Assembly: GCA_026627385.1 (NCBI GenBank)
Contig: JAPNUR010000001.1
Coordinates: 1-64,000 of the forward strand
Direction: 5' to 3'
DNA length: 64,000 bases
DNA from: Bacillota bacterium
Lineage (GTDB): Bacteria; Bacillota; Sulfobacillia; Sulfobacillales; Sulfobacillaceae
In this document: positions 45,801-55,242 of the stretch, piece after piece
Layout of the letters: each line of letters starts with the position of its first letter
How positions within the stretch are numbered: position 1 is the stretch's first letter
The notes under the pieces: generated by a model
What the model was told of the DNA's origin: nothing
Database searches by the model: none
Seen by the model: only the letters and a program-made list of their open reading frames with translations
Program-made: the position numbers and the translations under genes

Positions 45801-46219
45801 GACCCTCTCTCCCCCTCCTTTGCCGCTTGGCGAGCCAGCGCCCGCTCCAACAATTGTCGGGTCGCACGGCGCTCCTCCATAGCTCGGCGATGTTTTTGCC
45901 GACGCGCGAACACTTCGCTGAGGCGCTTATGACGCTCGGCTAGTGCCCACAGCTCCATTCGACACTGAGTTATTCGCGTTTCGACAAGAAAATCCTTTTC
46001 TGTTAAGATTTTCACCTCTCGGTCTGCTTTTTCGCCAAAGCGCAACCATTCGGCAATCGCGTCCGCGCCCGTCAACGGACTATCAAGAGGGGACGTAAGG
46101 GACCTTTCCCAGAAGGCCCGCTCCGCCTGAAGCTGACGGCGTTCAGCATCGAGCTCGAACAACCGTTGCTGCACCCCGTCCATTTGCTGCTCCAAGAGTT
46201 CCAATAACCGCTGGATCAT
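45791..46219 (-). CDS. fliJ: Flagellar export chaperone FliJ
   Basis: 142 residues, almost entirely alpha-helical and charged (predicted coiled coil), as in FliJ. ATG 46219 overlaps the fliI stop (ATGA). FliJ couples the ATPase to the export gate. The call rests mainly on position and composition. Confidence 0.75.
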   Translation of the reverse strand: MIQRLLELLEQQMDGVQQRLFELDAERRQLQAERAFWERSLTSPLDSPLTGADAIAEWLRFGEKADREVKILTEKDFLVETRITQCRMELWALAERHKRLSEVFARRQKHRRAMEERRATRQLLERALARQAAKEGERGSWP

Positions 46220-47574
46220 GCCCGCTGGACCTCCGGCTCCGCCTGGAGGATCGCCGCTAACGACGCCAACGCCTCCGTCACCTCGGCACATTCCTCCATG
46301 CCCTGGCGTAGCCACTCCTCAAGAGCTGGCTCGATCCTGAGACACGCGTCGAGCACGACATCCGTCCCCGGCTGGTAGGCCCCCAGAAGAACTAAGTCGC
46401 GATTTTTGTCTAACTTGGCCAAAATGCGTCGAACCGTCGCCGCTAGCTGCTGATGAGTGTCATCCACGATCTCCGGCATCAAGCGGCTGAGACTCTTCAG
46501 CACGTCCAGCGCCGGAAAGTGGTGGCGGTCAGCCAGATCTCGCGACAAATAGAGATTTCCGTCCAAAATGCCGCGCACCGCGTCGCCGATGGGATCGGTG
46601 GGATCGTCGCCATCGAGCAATACCGTAAAAATGCCCGTGATGGACCCTTGGCCCACACGACCAGCCCGTTCTAAGATGCGCGGCAATAGATGAAAGACTG
46701 AGGGGGTATATCCACGCACGGCGGCAATCTCGCCGCTCTCCAGACCGACTTCACTTTGCGCCAATGCCACCCGCGTCAGCGAGTCGACCACCAGCATCAC
46801 ATGGAGCCCTTCTCCGCGAAACCACTCCGCCAAGCGAAAGGCGGTGTCCATCGCGCGCAGCCGCAGAATCGCGGGACTGTCCGAGGTAGCCGCCACAATG
46901 ACCGTTTGCGCCAATGCCGCCTCCGGCAAGCTATGGTAAAACTCGGCAATTTCCCGGCCACGCTCGCCAATGAGAGCCACCACCGACACATCTGCATGGG
47001 TTTGGCGCAAAATTTGCTGCAACAACGTGGTCTTGCCCACCCCGGCCCCAGCAAAAATTCCCACCCGTTGTCCTTGCCCCAGGGTTAACAGGCCGTCGAT
47101 AGCCCGAATTCCGGTCCACAGCGGCGTGTCGATCGGGCGGCGATCAAGGGGTGCAATGGGATCTGGGGTGATTTCCACCAGCCGTCCTCGCGGTTTAGGC
47201 CCGCCGTCCAACGGTTCGCCAGTGCCATCAATGACGCGACCTAAGAGCCCGCGGCCAACCGGAACCTTCAGGCGCTGACCGCTCGCCACCACCATCATCC
47301 CCTGCTGAATGCCGGTCAGATCCCCGTAGGGGGTTAAGAGTAAACGGCCATCCGGCAAAAACCCTGCCACTTCAAGCCGCAATCCTTGCGGCGGCTGCCA
47401 AGCGCGCGGCGAACGGTCGCGGCGCGTCTCCGAGCGTACGAGCCACAAGATTTCTCCAATGGCTGCAGCCGGGCCTCGGCTAATCACTGAAAGTCCGCGT
47501 ACCGACTCAATGCGTCCAAAGCGCCAGAACCGCTTCTCCGGAGAAATTGCATCAATGGACTTAGCCTCTATCAC
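46216..47574 (-). CDS. fliI: Flagellar export ATPase
   Basis: 452 residues. Walker A AGAGVGKT is at about 175-182. The family motif PVGRGLLGRVIDGTGEPLDG comes before it, and Walker B text HVMLVVDSLTR with ESGEIAAVRGYTPSVF after. It energises export of flagellar parts at the membrane. GTG start overlapping the fliH stop (GTGA). Confidence 0.95.
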   Translation of the reverse strand: MIEAKSIDAISPEKRFWRFGRIESVRGLSVISRGPAAAIGEILWLVRSETRRDRSPRAWQPPQGLRLEVAGFLPDGRLLLTPYGDLTGIQQGMMVVASGQRLKVPVGRGLLGRVIDGTGEPLDGGPKPRGRLVEITPDPIAPLDRRPIDTPLWTGIRAIDGLLTLGQGQRVGIFAGAGVGKTTLLQQILRQTHADVSVVALIGERGREIAEFYHSLPEAALAQTVIVAATSDSPAILRLRAMDTAFRLAEWFRGEGLHVMLVVDSLTRVALAQSEVGLESGEIAAVRGYTPSVFHLLPRILERAGRVGQGSITGIFTVLLDGDDPTDPIGDAVRGILDGNLYLSRDLADRHHFPALDVLKSLSRLMPEIVDDTHQQLAATVRRILAKLDKNRDLVLLGAYQPGTDVVLDACLRIEPALEEWLRQGMEECAEVTEALASLAAILQAEPEVQRA

Positions 47575-48254
47575 CCGAGCGCCTCCTCGATTAAGCGCTT
47601 TAGCGAGACCAGGGGGCCTCCCAAGGTGCCGCTCGTGACCCCTTCGGCACGCATCACGCCCGTGGCCAGCGAGTCGTCAATCGCGACCGTGACCGCCGGA
47701 ATGACCTCCCCGAGAACCTCTTCCAAAGCCTGTAGGCGCGGAGCCCAACTGCCATCCAGGAACAGTGCCACCTTCTCCCCATCAACCGTCGACACCAAAT
47801 CCGCCAAGTAATCGCGAATCACGTCAAGCCGCTCCAACTTCAAGCGGGAATACAGCGAGAGGCTTAACGCTGCGGCCAGCGCTAACGTAGCCTCATCGTT
47901 GAGCCGCCCCAGGTAATCGCGGGTCTGGGCCACCCAGGTGAGCGGCTCTTGCAGTTCACGGCGCAGTGCCTGCCAGTCAGTGCGCGCTTCCTCGAGGCCT
48001 TGATGCCGCCCGGCCTCGTATCCTTGACGCCGGCCTTCTTCTTCGGCATGATGGCGGATATCCGCGGCTTCCAATTCCGCCTGCTCGATAATGGCGCGCG
48101 CTTCCCGCTTGGCCCGCTCCATCATTTCGCGGAACGCCTCCGTCATTTCCGGCTCCAACTGCACTGGCGGCGCTGGCAGGGTCGCGTCCACCGAGACGCG
48201 GAGCCGTCCTTCCAATTGGCGATGCGCTTTAATGACTTTAGAGGATGAAGTCAT
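47571..48254 (-). CDS. fliH: Flagellar assembly protein FliH
   Basis: 227 residues from ATG 48254, which overlaps the fliG end by 17 bp. A charged coiled coil (MERAKREARAIIEQAELEAA, then GYEAGRHQGLEEA) is followed by the conserved FliH C-terminal domain. It regulates the FliI ATPase. Confidence 0.85.
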   Translation of the reverse strand: MTSSSKVIKAHRQLEGRLRVSVDATLPAPPVQLEPEMTEAFREMMERAKREARAIIEQAELEAADIRHHAEEEGRRQGYEAGRHQGLEEARTDWQALRRELQEPLTWVAQTRDYLGRLNDEATLALAAALSLSLYSRLKLERLDVIRDYLADLVSTVDGEKVALFLDGSWAPRLQALEEVLGEVIPAVTVAIDDSLATGVMRAEGVTSGTLGGPLVSLKRLIEEALG

Positions 48255-49239
48255 CCTTCTCCCCCCGTGACACAATAATTTCGCCTTGGTCTTCGAGTTG
48301 GCGGATCACGTTGACAATTTCCCGCTGGGCTTGTTCCACGTCGCGAATCCGCACTGGCCCGAGCACCTCGATGTCTTCCTTCAAGAGTTCGGCCGCCTTT
48401 TGGGACAAATTCTTCATAATGCGGCTATGCACATCGGGTTGGGCGCCTTTCATGGCCATGGCTAACGTCTTGTTGTCCACATGGCGCAACACTTTTTGAA
48501 TCGATCGGTCATCGAGCTGCACAATGTTTTCAAAGACAAACATGCGGTTCTTAATATTTTCGGCGAGTTCCGGATCTTCTTCTTCTAATCGCGCCATGAT
48601 TTGCCGCTCTGCCGCCCGTTCCGTGTTATTTAATATTGGCACGATGATGTTCAGCCCGCTGCCGCCGCCCGCCTCATCGGCGGCTAAGTCCGACAACTTC
48701 TGCTCAATCAAGTTTTCGATTTCCTGGATCACCTCGGGCGCCGCGCGCCCCATCAGGGCAATGCGCCGCGCCACGTCCGTTTGCAGGTCGGTGGGCAAGG
48801 CCGAGAGCACGGCCGCAGATTGCGCGGGATCGGTGTGCGACAAAATTACGGCAATGGTCTGAGGGTGCTCGTCCTGCACCAGGGCGGTGATTTGGGCCGC
48901 GTCCACCTTGCGCAAAATCTCGAAGGGGCGTTTTTGCAGAAAATTGCGGAGCCGGTGCATAATCTCGTTAGCCCGCTGATCATCAAAGGCCCGCTCAAGA
49001 ATTTCTTTGGCTAAATCGGCGCCCCCTTCGCTAATTTGTTGGTCAGCTTGCGAGAGGTGATAAAATTCGCTCAGCACCTCTTCCTGCAGGGAGGGATCGA
49101 CCCGCTTCAACTTTGCAATTTCGACCGTAATGGCCTCCACGTCTGACCTCTTCATATAACGCAAAATGTTGGCCGCTTCTTCTGACCCCATGGTCAGCAG
49201 CAAAATGGCGGCCTTGCGGGCTCCTGCCAACTTTTCCAT
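48238..49239 (-). CDS. fliG: Flagellar motor switch protein FliG
   Basis: 333 residues. The N-terminal KAAILLLTMGSEEAANIL, the middle QILSHTDP-like segment IAVILSHTDPAQSAAVL, and the C-terminal charged-residue torque helix region ending in RGEKDDFIL identify FliG. It links the MS ring to the stator. It starts directly at the fliF stop. Confidence 0.96.
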   Translation of the reverse strand: MEKLAGARKAAILLLTMGSEEAANILRYMKRSDVEAITVEIAKLKRVDPSLQEEVLSEFYHLSQADQQISEGGADLAKEILERAFDDQRANEIMHRLRNFLQKRPFEILRKVDAAQITALVQDEHPQTIAVILSHTDPAQSAAVLSALPTDLQTDVARRIALMGRAAPEVIQEIENLIEQKLSDLAADEAGGGSGLNIIVPILNNTERAAERQIMARLEEEDPELAENIKNRMFVFENIVQLDDRSIQKVLRHVDNKTLAMAMKGAQPDVHSRIMKNLSQKAAELLKEDIEVLGPVRIRDVEQAQREIVNVIRQLEDQGEIIVSRGEKDDFIL

Positions 49240-50817
49240 CTAGCTGTTGTCCTCTTCCATCCAGGTTCTCAAGAGGCGCGCCGCCGTTTCCGGATCGTGC
49301 CGCGCCAATTCGTCCAGGCGCTGCCGCGCCCGTTCGCTAATGCTGGGCTCCTTCTGCTGGCGCATTTCATCGAGCAATTCCGCCACCGACATCGGCTCTT
49401 GAAAGTCGATCTGGCCCCCCACCGCGGTTGGCAGAGCCACTGGTGGCGCTTCGGCTTGCGGCGGCCGATTCTTGAAGGCGCGCCTCAGCATCAAGACCAG
49501 AAAGATAAAGGTTCCCAGGGCCAACAACGCGAGCACCCCTTCGCGAATCGTTTGAGCTCGCTGGGCCTTTTGCATGGCCGCTAAAGCTTGACTGACGGCA
49601 GTGCGATTAAACGGCATGCCGACCACGGTCACCTGGTCGCCAGCCTTGAAGTTCACGCCGGCGGCATTCGCCACCAAAAGGCGCAGCGACTTAGCCTCCT
49701 TAGGACTGAGCTTCTGATCAACGACCACCGCGACGGTCAGCCGCTGGATTTGTCCAGCCGGTACCACCTGACTGGTTTTGGTGGTATCGACCAAATATTT
49801 GTCAACCGTGGTGCGGCTATTGGACTTTGACGTACCCGTACTGGCCGCTGTGGTAACGGTTGGGGTGTTTCCTTGCGTGCCGACCGCGGGAGACGGGGGC
49901 GTGGTGCCGCTGCTGGACGAGGTTTGCACCTCTTGAGACGAGAGCACCGCATGCCCATAGGCCACAGAGGTGACGCTAGAATGGTTAAAGTTTAAGACCG
50001 CGCTTACCTGAACCACCGCATTGCCGGGCCCTAACACCTGGTCCAGCATGTTTTGCACATTGTTGCGAATTTCCGTCGACACCGCGTTTTCTGCGGCCAA
50101 CTCCGCGCCGGAGACGCCTGACACCTGCAGAGCAGCCGAGTCATTGTTTAAGGCGCTCGCCGACAGCACGGTGCCATTTTGATCAACCACGGAAACCTCG
50201 TTCACCGAAAGGCCCGAAACCGAGTGGGCGACCAGATTCATAATGCCCCGCACCTGCCCTGCGGACAGGCTGGCGCCCGGCGCCAAATCGACAAAAACCG
50301 ACGCCGTCGATTCTTGGGTGGTCTCCCCAAACAGGCTGGGAGCCGGCTGATTGATGAGCACCCGGCTCGACCGCACCCCGTTAATGCTATCAATCGTGGA
50401 CTCCAGAGTGGCTTCCAGATTGGCCAATTCCTGCAGCTGAATTTCTTGATCGCTCTCACCCAAGCTAAACGTCAGCGATGACGGCAACCCCACGGTGCTG
50501 GAGGGAATGTTTTGGTCCGCCAGTGACACCCGCACTTGGTTGACGTCCGCTTTAGGCACCAAAATCGTTGAACCGCCATCGGTTAATTGATACGGCACTT
50601 TCATGGTGGTCAACTCCGAGGTGATCTGCCCCGCAGTGCGCGCATTGAGATTCGTGTAGAGCGGTTGCCAGTCGGGACTCGAGATAATGACAAAACCCGC
50701 CACCACCACGCCAACGGCCAACGCTGCCAAGACCACCACGCGCCACCGTTTAGACGGCGACTGGGCTTGCCACCATTGCCGGATCCGGGTGAGGTATGCT
50801 TGAACGCGATCGTTCAT
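49240..50817 (-). CDS. fliF: Flagellar MS-ring protein FliF
   Basis: 525 residues. A first membrane helix is at about 26-47, then ring-building motifs (WQPLYTNLNARTAGQIT, LPSSLTFSLGESDQEIQLQE, SSRVLINQP). A second membrane helix is at about 437-458, followed by the FliG-binding tail (ARQRLDELARHDPETAARLL). It forms the membrane ring of the basal body. Confidence 0.96.
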   Translation of the reverse strand: MNDRVQAYLTRIRQWWQAQSPSKRWRVVVLAALAVGVVVAGFVIISSPDWQPLYTNLNARTAGQITSELTTMKVPYQLTDGGSTILVPKADVNQVRVSLADQNIPSSTVGLPSSLTFSLGESDQEIQLQELANLEATLESTIDSINGVRSSRVLINQPAPSLFGETTQESTASVFVDLAPGASLSAGQVRGIMNLVAHSVSGLSVNEVSVVDQNGTVLSASALNNDSAALQVSGVSGAELAAENAVSTEIRNNVQNMLDQVLGPGNAVVQVSAVLNFNHSSVTSVAYGHAVLSSQEVQTSSSSGTTPPSPAVGTQGNTPTVTTAASTGTSKSNSRTTVDKYLVDTTKTSQVVPAGQIQRLTVAVVVDQKLSPKEAKSLRLLVANAAGVNFKAGDQVTVVGMPFNRTAVSQALAAMQKAQRAQTIREGVLALLALGTFIFLVLMLRRAFKNRPPQAEAPPVALPTAVGGQIDFQEPMSVAELLDEMRQQKEPSISERARQRLDELARHDPETAARLLRTWMEEDNS

Positions 50818-50838
50818 GGCCGGCGATTCCCCTTTGGG

Positions 50839-51132
50839 CTAGCTTAACGGCATGTTCATAATGGTTTGGTACGCCGTGACCGCTTGATTTTGGATCGAGG
50901 TGGCAATGTCTAAGGTCGCCTGGGCTTGGGTCATGGCCACCATCGCGTCCGTCACGCTAACATGCCCCACCATCGCCTGCTGAATGGTCTGATCGGCCGT
51001 CGCTTGACTTTGCACCAAGCTGGCGACGGCTTGTCCCAGGAGCGTGCCAAAATTATTGGCAACGCTCGCTGAATGCGATGCCCCGTTCGTTAACGTCACG
51101 GGGGACAGTAAGCTAATGGGAATCGTACTCAT
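50839..51132 (-). CDS. fliE: Flagellar hook-basal body protein FliE
   Basis: 97 residues with the FliE C-terminal pattern VSVTDAMVAMTQAQATLDIA and the ending QAVTAYQTIMNMPL. It connects the MS ring to the rod. It overlaps flgC by four bases. Confidence 0.93.
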   Translation of the reverse strand: MSTIPISLLSPVTLTNGASHSASVANNFGTLLGQAVASLVQSQATADQTIQQAMVGHVSVTDAMVAMTQAQATLDIATSIQNQAVTAYQTIMNMPLS

Positions 51133-51548
51133 GCTGTCGTCCCTATGGTGAGCGCTTCGACATCCATCGCCTTGGCCGAGTTAAAAGCGCTCACATTCGC
51201 CTGGTACGCCGCCGACGCCTGAATCAAGTCCACCATCTGGGTCGGTAAACTGACGTTGGGATAGAGGACATCCCCCTGCGCATTAGCCTGGGGGTTTGTC
51301 GGGTCGTAGACCACGGTCAGCGGGCCCTGGTCTTGGTAGATGCCGGCCACCATCACCCCTTGCCCCACGCCATTGGAGGATCCGACGCTAGATGACGAAA
51401 GCGCTTGAAAGGTGACATATTCGCTGCGATAGGGGCCGCCTTGCGGCGTTACCGTCGTATCCGCGTTAGCCAAGTTATTGGCAATCACCGAAATCCACGT
51501 GGAATCGGCTACTAGTCCAGTGGATGCAATCTTCATCCCGTCAAACAT
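51129..51548 (-). CDS. flgC: Flagellar proximal rod protein FlgC
   Basis: 139 residues. MKIASTGLVADSTWISVIAN and NLANADTT at the N-terminus and the C-terminal MVDLIQASAAYQANVSAFNS are rod-protein signatures. It is part of the proximal rod; its start touches the flgB stop. Confidence 0.95.
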   Translation of the reverse strand: MFDGMKIASTGLVADSTWISVIANNLANADTTVTPQGGPYRSEYVTFQALSSSSVGSSNGVGQGVMVAGIYQDQGPLTVVYDPTNPQANAQGDVLYPNVSLPTQMVDLIQASAAYQANVSAFNSAKAMDVEALTIGTTA

Positions 51549-51916
51549 TACTGTGCCTTCCCTTCTGTCACAATTTTAATTTCCGTAATCTGCTGGTTAT
51601 AGGCTTCAACCGCGGTTTCATACAACAGCTGGGCTTGAGCCAAATTGCTCATCTGCGCCGTTAACGAGACACTGTTGCCATTGTTGGCGACCGATCCCGG
51701 CGTTGTCACGACCGTGCCGCTCACGGACAACACGGCGCTAGGCCCTTCATTGAGCGCACTGGCCAACTGCGATTGAAAAGACAGGTTTTGCGCCTTAAAA
51801 CCCGGCGTCTGGTAGTTGGCTAAATCATTGGTAATGTAGAGTTCCTGCTCACGGCTTAAATTCATGGTCGCCACGATTGCCGCATCGGTCAGGTTATTGA
51901 GCCCGACGCCCATCAT
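51548..51916 (-). CDS. flgB: Flagellar proximal rod protein FlgB
   Basis: 122 residues, starting at a double ATG (51916/51913) behind GGGAGGAG. YITNDLANYQTPGFKAQNLS and the C-terminal AVEAYNQQITEIK fit FlgB. In most Firmicutes this gene opens the large flagellar operon; here motA-motB precede it. Confidence 0.93.
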   Translation of the reverse strand: MMGVGLNNLTDAAIVATMNLSREQELYITNDLANYQTPGFKAQNLSFQSQLASALNEGPSAVLSVSGTVVTTPGSVANNGNSVSLTAQMSNLAQAQLLYETAVEAYNQQITEIKIVTEGKAQ

Positions 51917-51954
51917 CCGCTCCTCCCTTCCCTGCTATGTATTGACCCCCTTCA

Positions 51955-52710
51955 TTACGGGCCGTTGCCAATGGCGACTTCGGCTACGGCACTTCGGAGA
52001 ACCAAAATGTTGACCCGGCGGTTTTGAGCGCGCCCTTCGGGCGTCGCATTCGTGGCAATGGGGTGATACTTGCCGAACCCCGCAAGAGACAGGCGTGCCG
52101 GGTGAATACCCGGGACGCGGCTTAACACATAGACGACATTGGCGGCCCTCATGGCCGACAACTGCCAGTTGCTGGGGTACTCGGCGGTGCGAATGGGCGT
52201 CGAATCGGTGTAGCCCACCACTTCGATGTCGTTGGGCACCGTCGCGAGTACCCGCCCCAAACGCTCCAGCAAAGCGATGGCCGAGGGCGACAAGTGTGCT
52301 GAAGCCGGGGCAAATAAGAGAGTGGAATTGAGGCTCACTTCCACGCCCCGCTCATTGCTGGTGACCGACACTTGGTTCGCGAGCCCCGCCTGGTCAATGG
52401 CCGTTTGCAGTTCCGATTGCAATTTGCTTAAGCTTTGCAATTCCTGTGTTGTCGCCCGGGCTGTTTCCGTCCCGCTATTGGCGGTAATGATGGATGGCCC
52501 AAGCCCCTGCCCGACAATGCTTCGCGAGTCAAATTCGTTAGCCAGCGCTTGGGCGACTAATGAAAATTTGATTTGCTCGGTTCGGTTCATGGCATAGAGC
52601 ACGATGAAAAAGGCCAAAAGGAGCGTGATGAGGTCGGCGTAGGTAATCAGCCAGCGCAACATGCCCCCACCTTCGTGTCCTCCGCCTTCGTGCTCGTCGT
52701 CGTCCATCAT
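51955..52710 (-). CDS. motB: Flagellar stator protein MotB
   Basis: 251 residues from ATG 52710, behind GGAGG. A short charged start leads to one membrane helix carrying the proton-path Asp (WLITYADLITLLLAF, D26). The C-terminal OmpA-like peptidoglycan-binding domain (about 130-245) has VVGYTDSTP and LSLAGFGKYHPIA. It anchors the stator to the wall. The start overlaps the motA stop. Confidence 0.94.
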   Translation of the reverse strand: MMDDDEHEGGGHEGGGMLRWLITYADLITLLLAFFIVLYAMNRTEQIKFSLVAQALANEFDSRSIVGQGLGPSIITANSGTETARATTQELQSLSKLQSELQTAIDQAGLANQVSVTSNERGVEVSLNSTLLFAPASAHLSPSAIALLERLGRVLATVPNDIEVVGYTDSTPIRTAEYPSNWQLSAMRAANVVYVLSRVPGIHPARLSLAGFGKYHPIATNATPEGRAQNRRVNILVLRSAVAEVAIGNGP

Positions 52711-53525
52711 GACACGCGAACCTCCTCCACTGGCTGCGACACATTCTCCGTCCCCGTGCCGCCTGGACCGCCCGATGGGGTGATAAAGCTCATCAGTTTG
52801 TCGCGCAGCATGGACGGCGCCATGCCCTGCTGAATGGACAAGAGTCCCTCTAGCGCAATTTGGCGCATCAGCGCCCCATGTTTCGCCTTGTTTTTGAGGT
52901 TGCTCGCTAAAGGCAGCCAAAGAAGATTCGCGCTGGAAACACCATACAGGGTGGCAATAAACGCTAAGCCAATGGCCGAGGCAAGGTCGTTGGGGTTACC
53001 GTTTAATTGTCCAAGCACATGAACGAGTCCCATCACGGTGCCGACAATGCCCATGGTCGGCGCGTAGCCCCCCGCCGCCTCAAAAATGGAGACCCCCATT
53101 TTTTGCCGGCTGGCCTGCGCGTACATGTCCGTCTCCAGCATCTGGCGCATAAAGGTGGGATCCGCGTTGTCCACAATCAGCTGCAGCCCTTTTTCCAGAA
53201 ACGGATCATGAGCCCGGGCAATTTCCGGCTCCAGCGCCAGCGGTTGCTGACGGCGGGCAATATCGGTATAGTGCACCAGCTGTTCAATGAGTTGCACCGG
53301 GTCAAAGGTCGACCGGGTAAGCCCCATTTTGAAAAGGCTAGGGACCTGCTTCAACTCATCGAAGGAAAAGGACACCGCTGTCGCCCCAATAGTGCCGCCA
53401 AACACAATCATGGCCGCTGTGCCCTGTAACAGCGCGCCCGCTTTCCCGCCTTCGAGGACAAACCCTCCCACCAAAGCAATTACGCCAAAAATGATGCCGC
53501 CAAAGGCGCTGACATCCAGTTTCAC
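52707..53525 (-). CDS. motA: Flagellar stator protein MotA
   Basis: 272 residues with four membrane helices. SIFEAAGGYAPTMGIVGTVM and the following GLVHVLGQLNGNPNDLASAIGLAF-type region are the conserved third and fourth helices of MotA/PomA. GTG start behind GAGGGGGAG. With MotB it forms the proton-driven stator. Its C-terminal tail is long and Gly/Pro-rich. Confidence 0.95.
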   Translation of the reverse strand: MKLDVSAFGGIIFGVIALVGGFVLEGGKAGALLQGTAAMIVFGGTIGATAVSFSFDELKQVPSLFKMGLTRSTFDPVQLIEQLVHYTDIARRQQPLALEPEIARAHDPFLEKGLQLIVDNADPTFMRQMLETDMYAQASRQKMGVSIFEAAGGYAPTMGIVGTVMGLVHVLGQLNGNPNDLASAIGLAFIATLYGVSSANLLWLPLASNLKNKAKHGALMRQIALEGLLSIQQGMAPSMLRDKLMSFITPSGGPGGTGTENVSQPVEEVRVS

Positions 53526-53542
53526 ATCGGACTCCCCCTCAG

Positions 53543-54115
53543 TTACATCCAGATCCCTCGTACCGCATAGGGAATAGCCCGATAACGGTTGCTCAGCCCG
53601 CCGGTAAAGCGGTCGTATTCCTCCGGTGTCGCGAAACCGCGGCGAATAATCTCTCGGCGCAATCGCATGGGATCTAATTCAATGCCATTTAAGTTATCCA
53701 CACCAATATAATTTCCCGGCGATAATTGGATTTGCGGTACCCAGGTGTTTTCATTAGGCAAATACTCTGCGCGAATATCAAACATGCGCCGATTGCCGAC
53801 GACTTCCCATACGCCTGTCCAGATATGCGGTCCAAACACCACGTGATACATACTTTCGCGATTGCGTTCACGGTTCGGTTTCATGATGTGCTTACAAAAG
53901 ATGGGCCCTCCCACGGTCGCATCGACCTGGTACAGCACATGGGTTAAGATAAATTGCAGCAACTCATCGCGTGTTGGCTTAACCATCCCGTTGGGAAAAT
54001 AGCGGTCGGATTCTGCCCGGCGTCCCCGCCGCTTGCTGCGCGGTCGGCTAAAAATCGGCGAGGATAACTCGACGGATTGTCCGTCCTGAAAGAAAGCCAG
54101 CGATTTACTCGACAT
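53543..54115 (-). CDS. Unknown protein heading the motility operon
   Basis: 190 residues from ATG 54115, behind GGAGGGG. It is basic at the start (SRPRSKRRGRRAES), then soluble, with many Arg, Tyr and Trp. Recognisable stretches such as HVVFGPHIWTGVWEVVGNRR and LRREIIRRGFATPEEYDRF match no family I know. It ends 17 nt before motA, so it is almost certainly the first gene of the flagellar operon. A motility-linked regulator or assembly factor is possible, but there is no direct evidence. Confidence 0.75.
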   Translation of the reverse strand: MSSKSLAFFQDGQSVELSSPIFSRPRSKRRGRRAESDRYFPNGMVKPTRDELLQFILTHVLYQVDATVGGPIFCKHIMKPNRERNRESMYHVVFGPHIWTGVWEVVGNRRMFDIRAEYLPNENTWVPQIQLSPGNYIGVDNLNGIELDPMRLRREIIRRGFATPEEYDRFTGGLSNRYRAIPYAVRGIWM

Positions 54116-54374
54116 GTTTAACCCCTCCATGTCGGAATTTGTTTTCCACTAGCAATCAGCTTTCGACAGCGTTATTCCAGATCCTTCTTTCTGAAGCAGG
54201 ATTTGCTATGAAAGTTAAGGCCAAAATCCTTGATTTTCGCCAATTTTCCAGGGAGACCTCAGGATGCCCAAAAGAAGCAATGTCAGATTTTGTCGAATTC
54301 GCATAAACCGGGGGTCCAATTGTCCTCTCCCTGGTTTTCAATGCCGTAACGCTGCGCGAACTCCATTAACTCGT

Positions 54375-54490
54375 CACTGATGAAATCCAAAATCCGCAGA
54401 GAAAAAGAGGTTTTAGGACAGCCTGCGAAATGGATACAAGAATCCATTCGAGCCGAAAGACAGGAGAGCCCGGGTGAATCACGGGCGAGA
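54375..54490. repeat. Structured intergenic repeat, copy 1
   Basis: About 115 bp closely matching copy 2 at 54890-55005. The two share GATGAAATCCAAAATC near the 5' side and CGGGTGAATCACGG near the 3' side. Between them is a hairpin, AATGGAT (54429-54435) / ATCCATT (54442-54448). Confidence 0.75.
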
Positions 54491-54507
54491 TGAATAGCTG
54501 CATCGCG

Positions 54508-54834
54508 CTAATCGCTTACACGCCTAATTGGGTGACAGACGGTGGGGACGAAAGTCGTCCAGTACCCCGAAGTGTGTAACTCTAAGGCCAACGATACCAC
54601 GGACCGTTCACCTTTGTTCAAGGCGGGAATTGATGTTTGCGGATTCCGAATAAGTAAGTGCCCCTCTTGTAAATGCGAACGGAATAGCTGCAGCCGATTT
54701 TTCATCTCGTGAAACAGTTTGGCATAAACAACACGAGGTGTAGCGATGCCCGGCCAAACTGCCCTGAGATAAGCTTCGAGCCTAACGGTAATCCGGAACA
54801 ACAGGTCTAACACACTAGTTGGTGTCGCGGCCAT
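54508..54834 (-). CDS. Small protein of unknown function
   Basis: 108 residues from ATG 54834, with AGGAGCGGATGAA just upstream. The sequence is mixed and protein-like (VLDLLFRITVRLEAYLRAVW, HEMKNRLQLFRSHLQEGHLL) and ends in a short beta-rich tail. I recognise no family. It lies between the two copies of the structured repeat, and copy 2 would be in its 5' leader. Confidence 0.5.
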   Translation of the reverse strand: MAATPTSVLDLLFRITVRLEAYLRAVWPGIATPRVVYAKLFHEMKNRLQLFRSHLQEGHLLIRNPQTSIPALNKGERSVVSLALELHTSGYWTTFVPTVCHPIRRVSD

Positions 54835-54889
54835 TTCATCCGCTCCTATGCGATGCAGGATCCGTTGCTATCAGGAGGGGGGCGTTCGG

Positions 54890-55005
54890 CAGTGATGAAA
54901 TCCAAAATCCAGAAAGAAAAAAGGAGTTTTGGAGGAGCCCGCGAAATGAATGACAAGCATTCATTCGCGCCGAAAGAGGGGGGATTCGGGTGAATCACGG
55001 AGATC
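54890..55005. repeat. Structured intergenic repeat, copy 2
   Basis: A partner of 54375-54490. Its hairpin reads AATGAATG (54945-54952) / CATTCATT (54958-54965). Compared with copy 1, a G-C pair has become A-T with both sides changed together, which preserves the stem. Confidence 0.75.
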
Positions 55006-55242
55006 AGCCAAATATCCCAATCACTGCCGCGACACACGCTCGTCCAAACGGGTCTTTTAATCAGATTATTTGTTATCAGCCGAACATTCCAAATCGGGGG
55101 GGTATAGACTCCGCCTTCGTCAGCCTCTAACCGCAATCGCGGCCAGCGGTCAAACTCGCATTACTGATTTTAGAACATCGCGCGGAAGCCATTCACAATG
55201 CGCACGCGTGTGGTGGTTGACGCGCACGGGCAATCTTGACGG

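Noticed and set aside
54375-55005. Known riboswitch (c-di-AMP ydaO or c-di-GMP type) in the repeats
   Set aside because: GGTGAATC-like letters recall ydaO, but the other conserved blocks and helices are not there.
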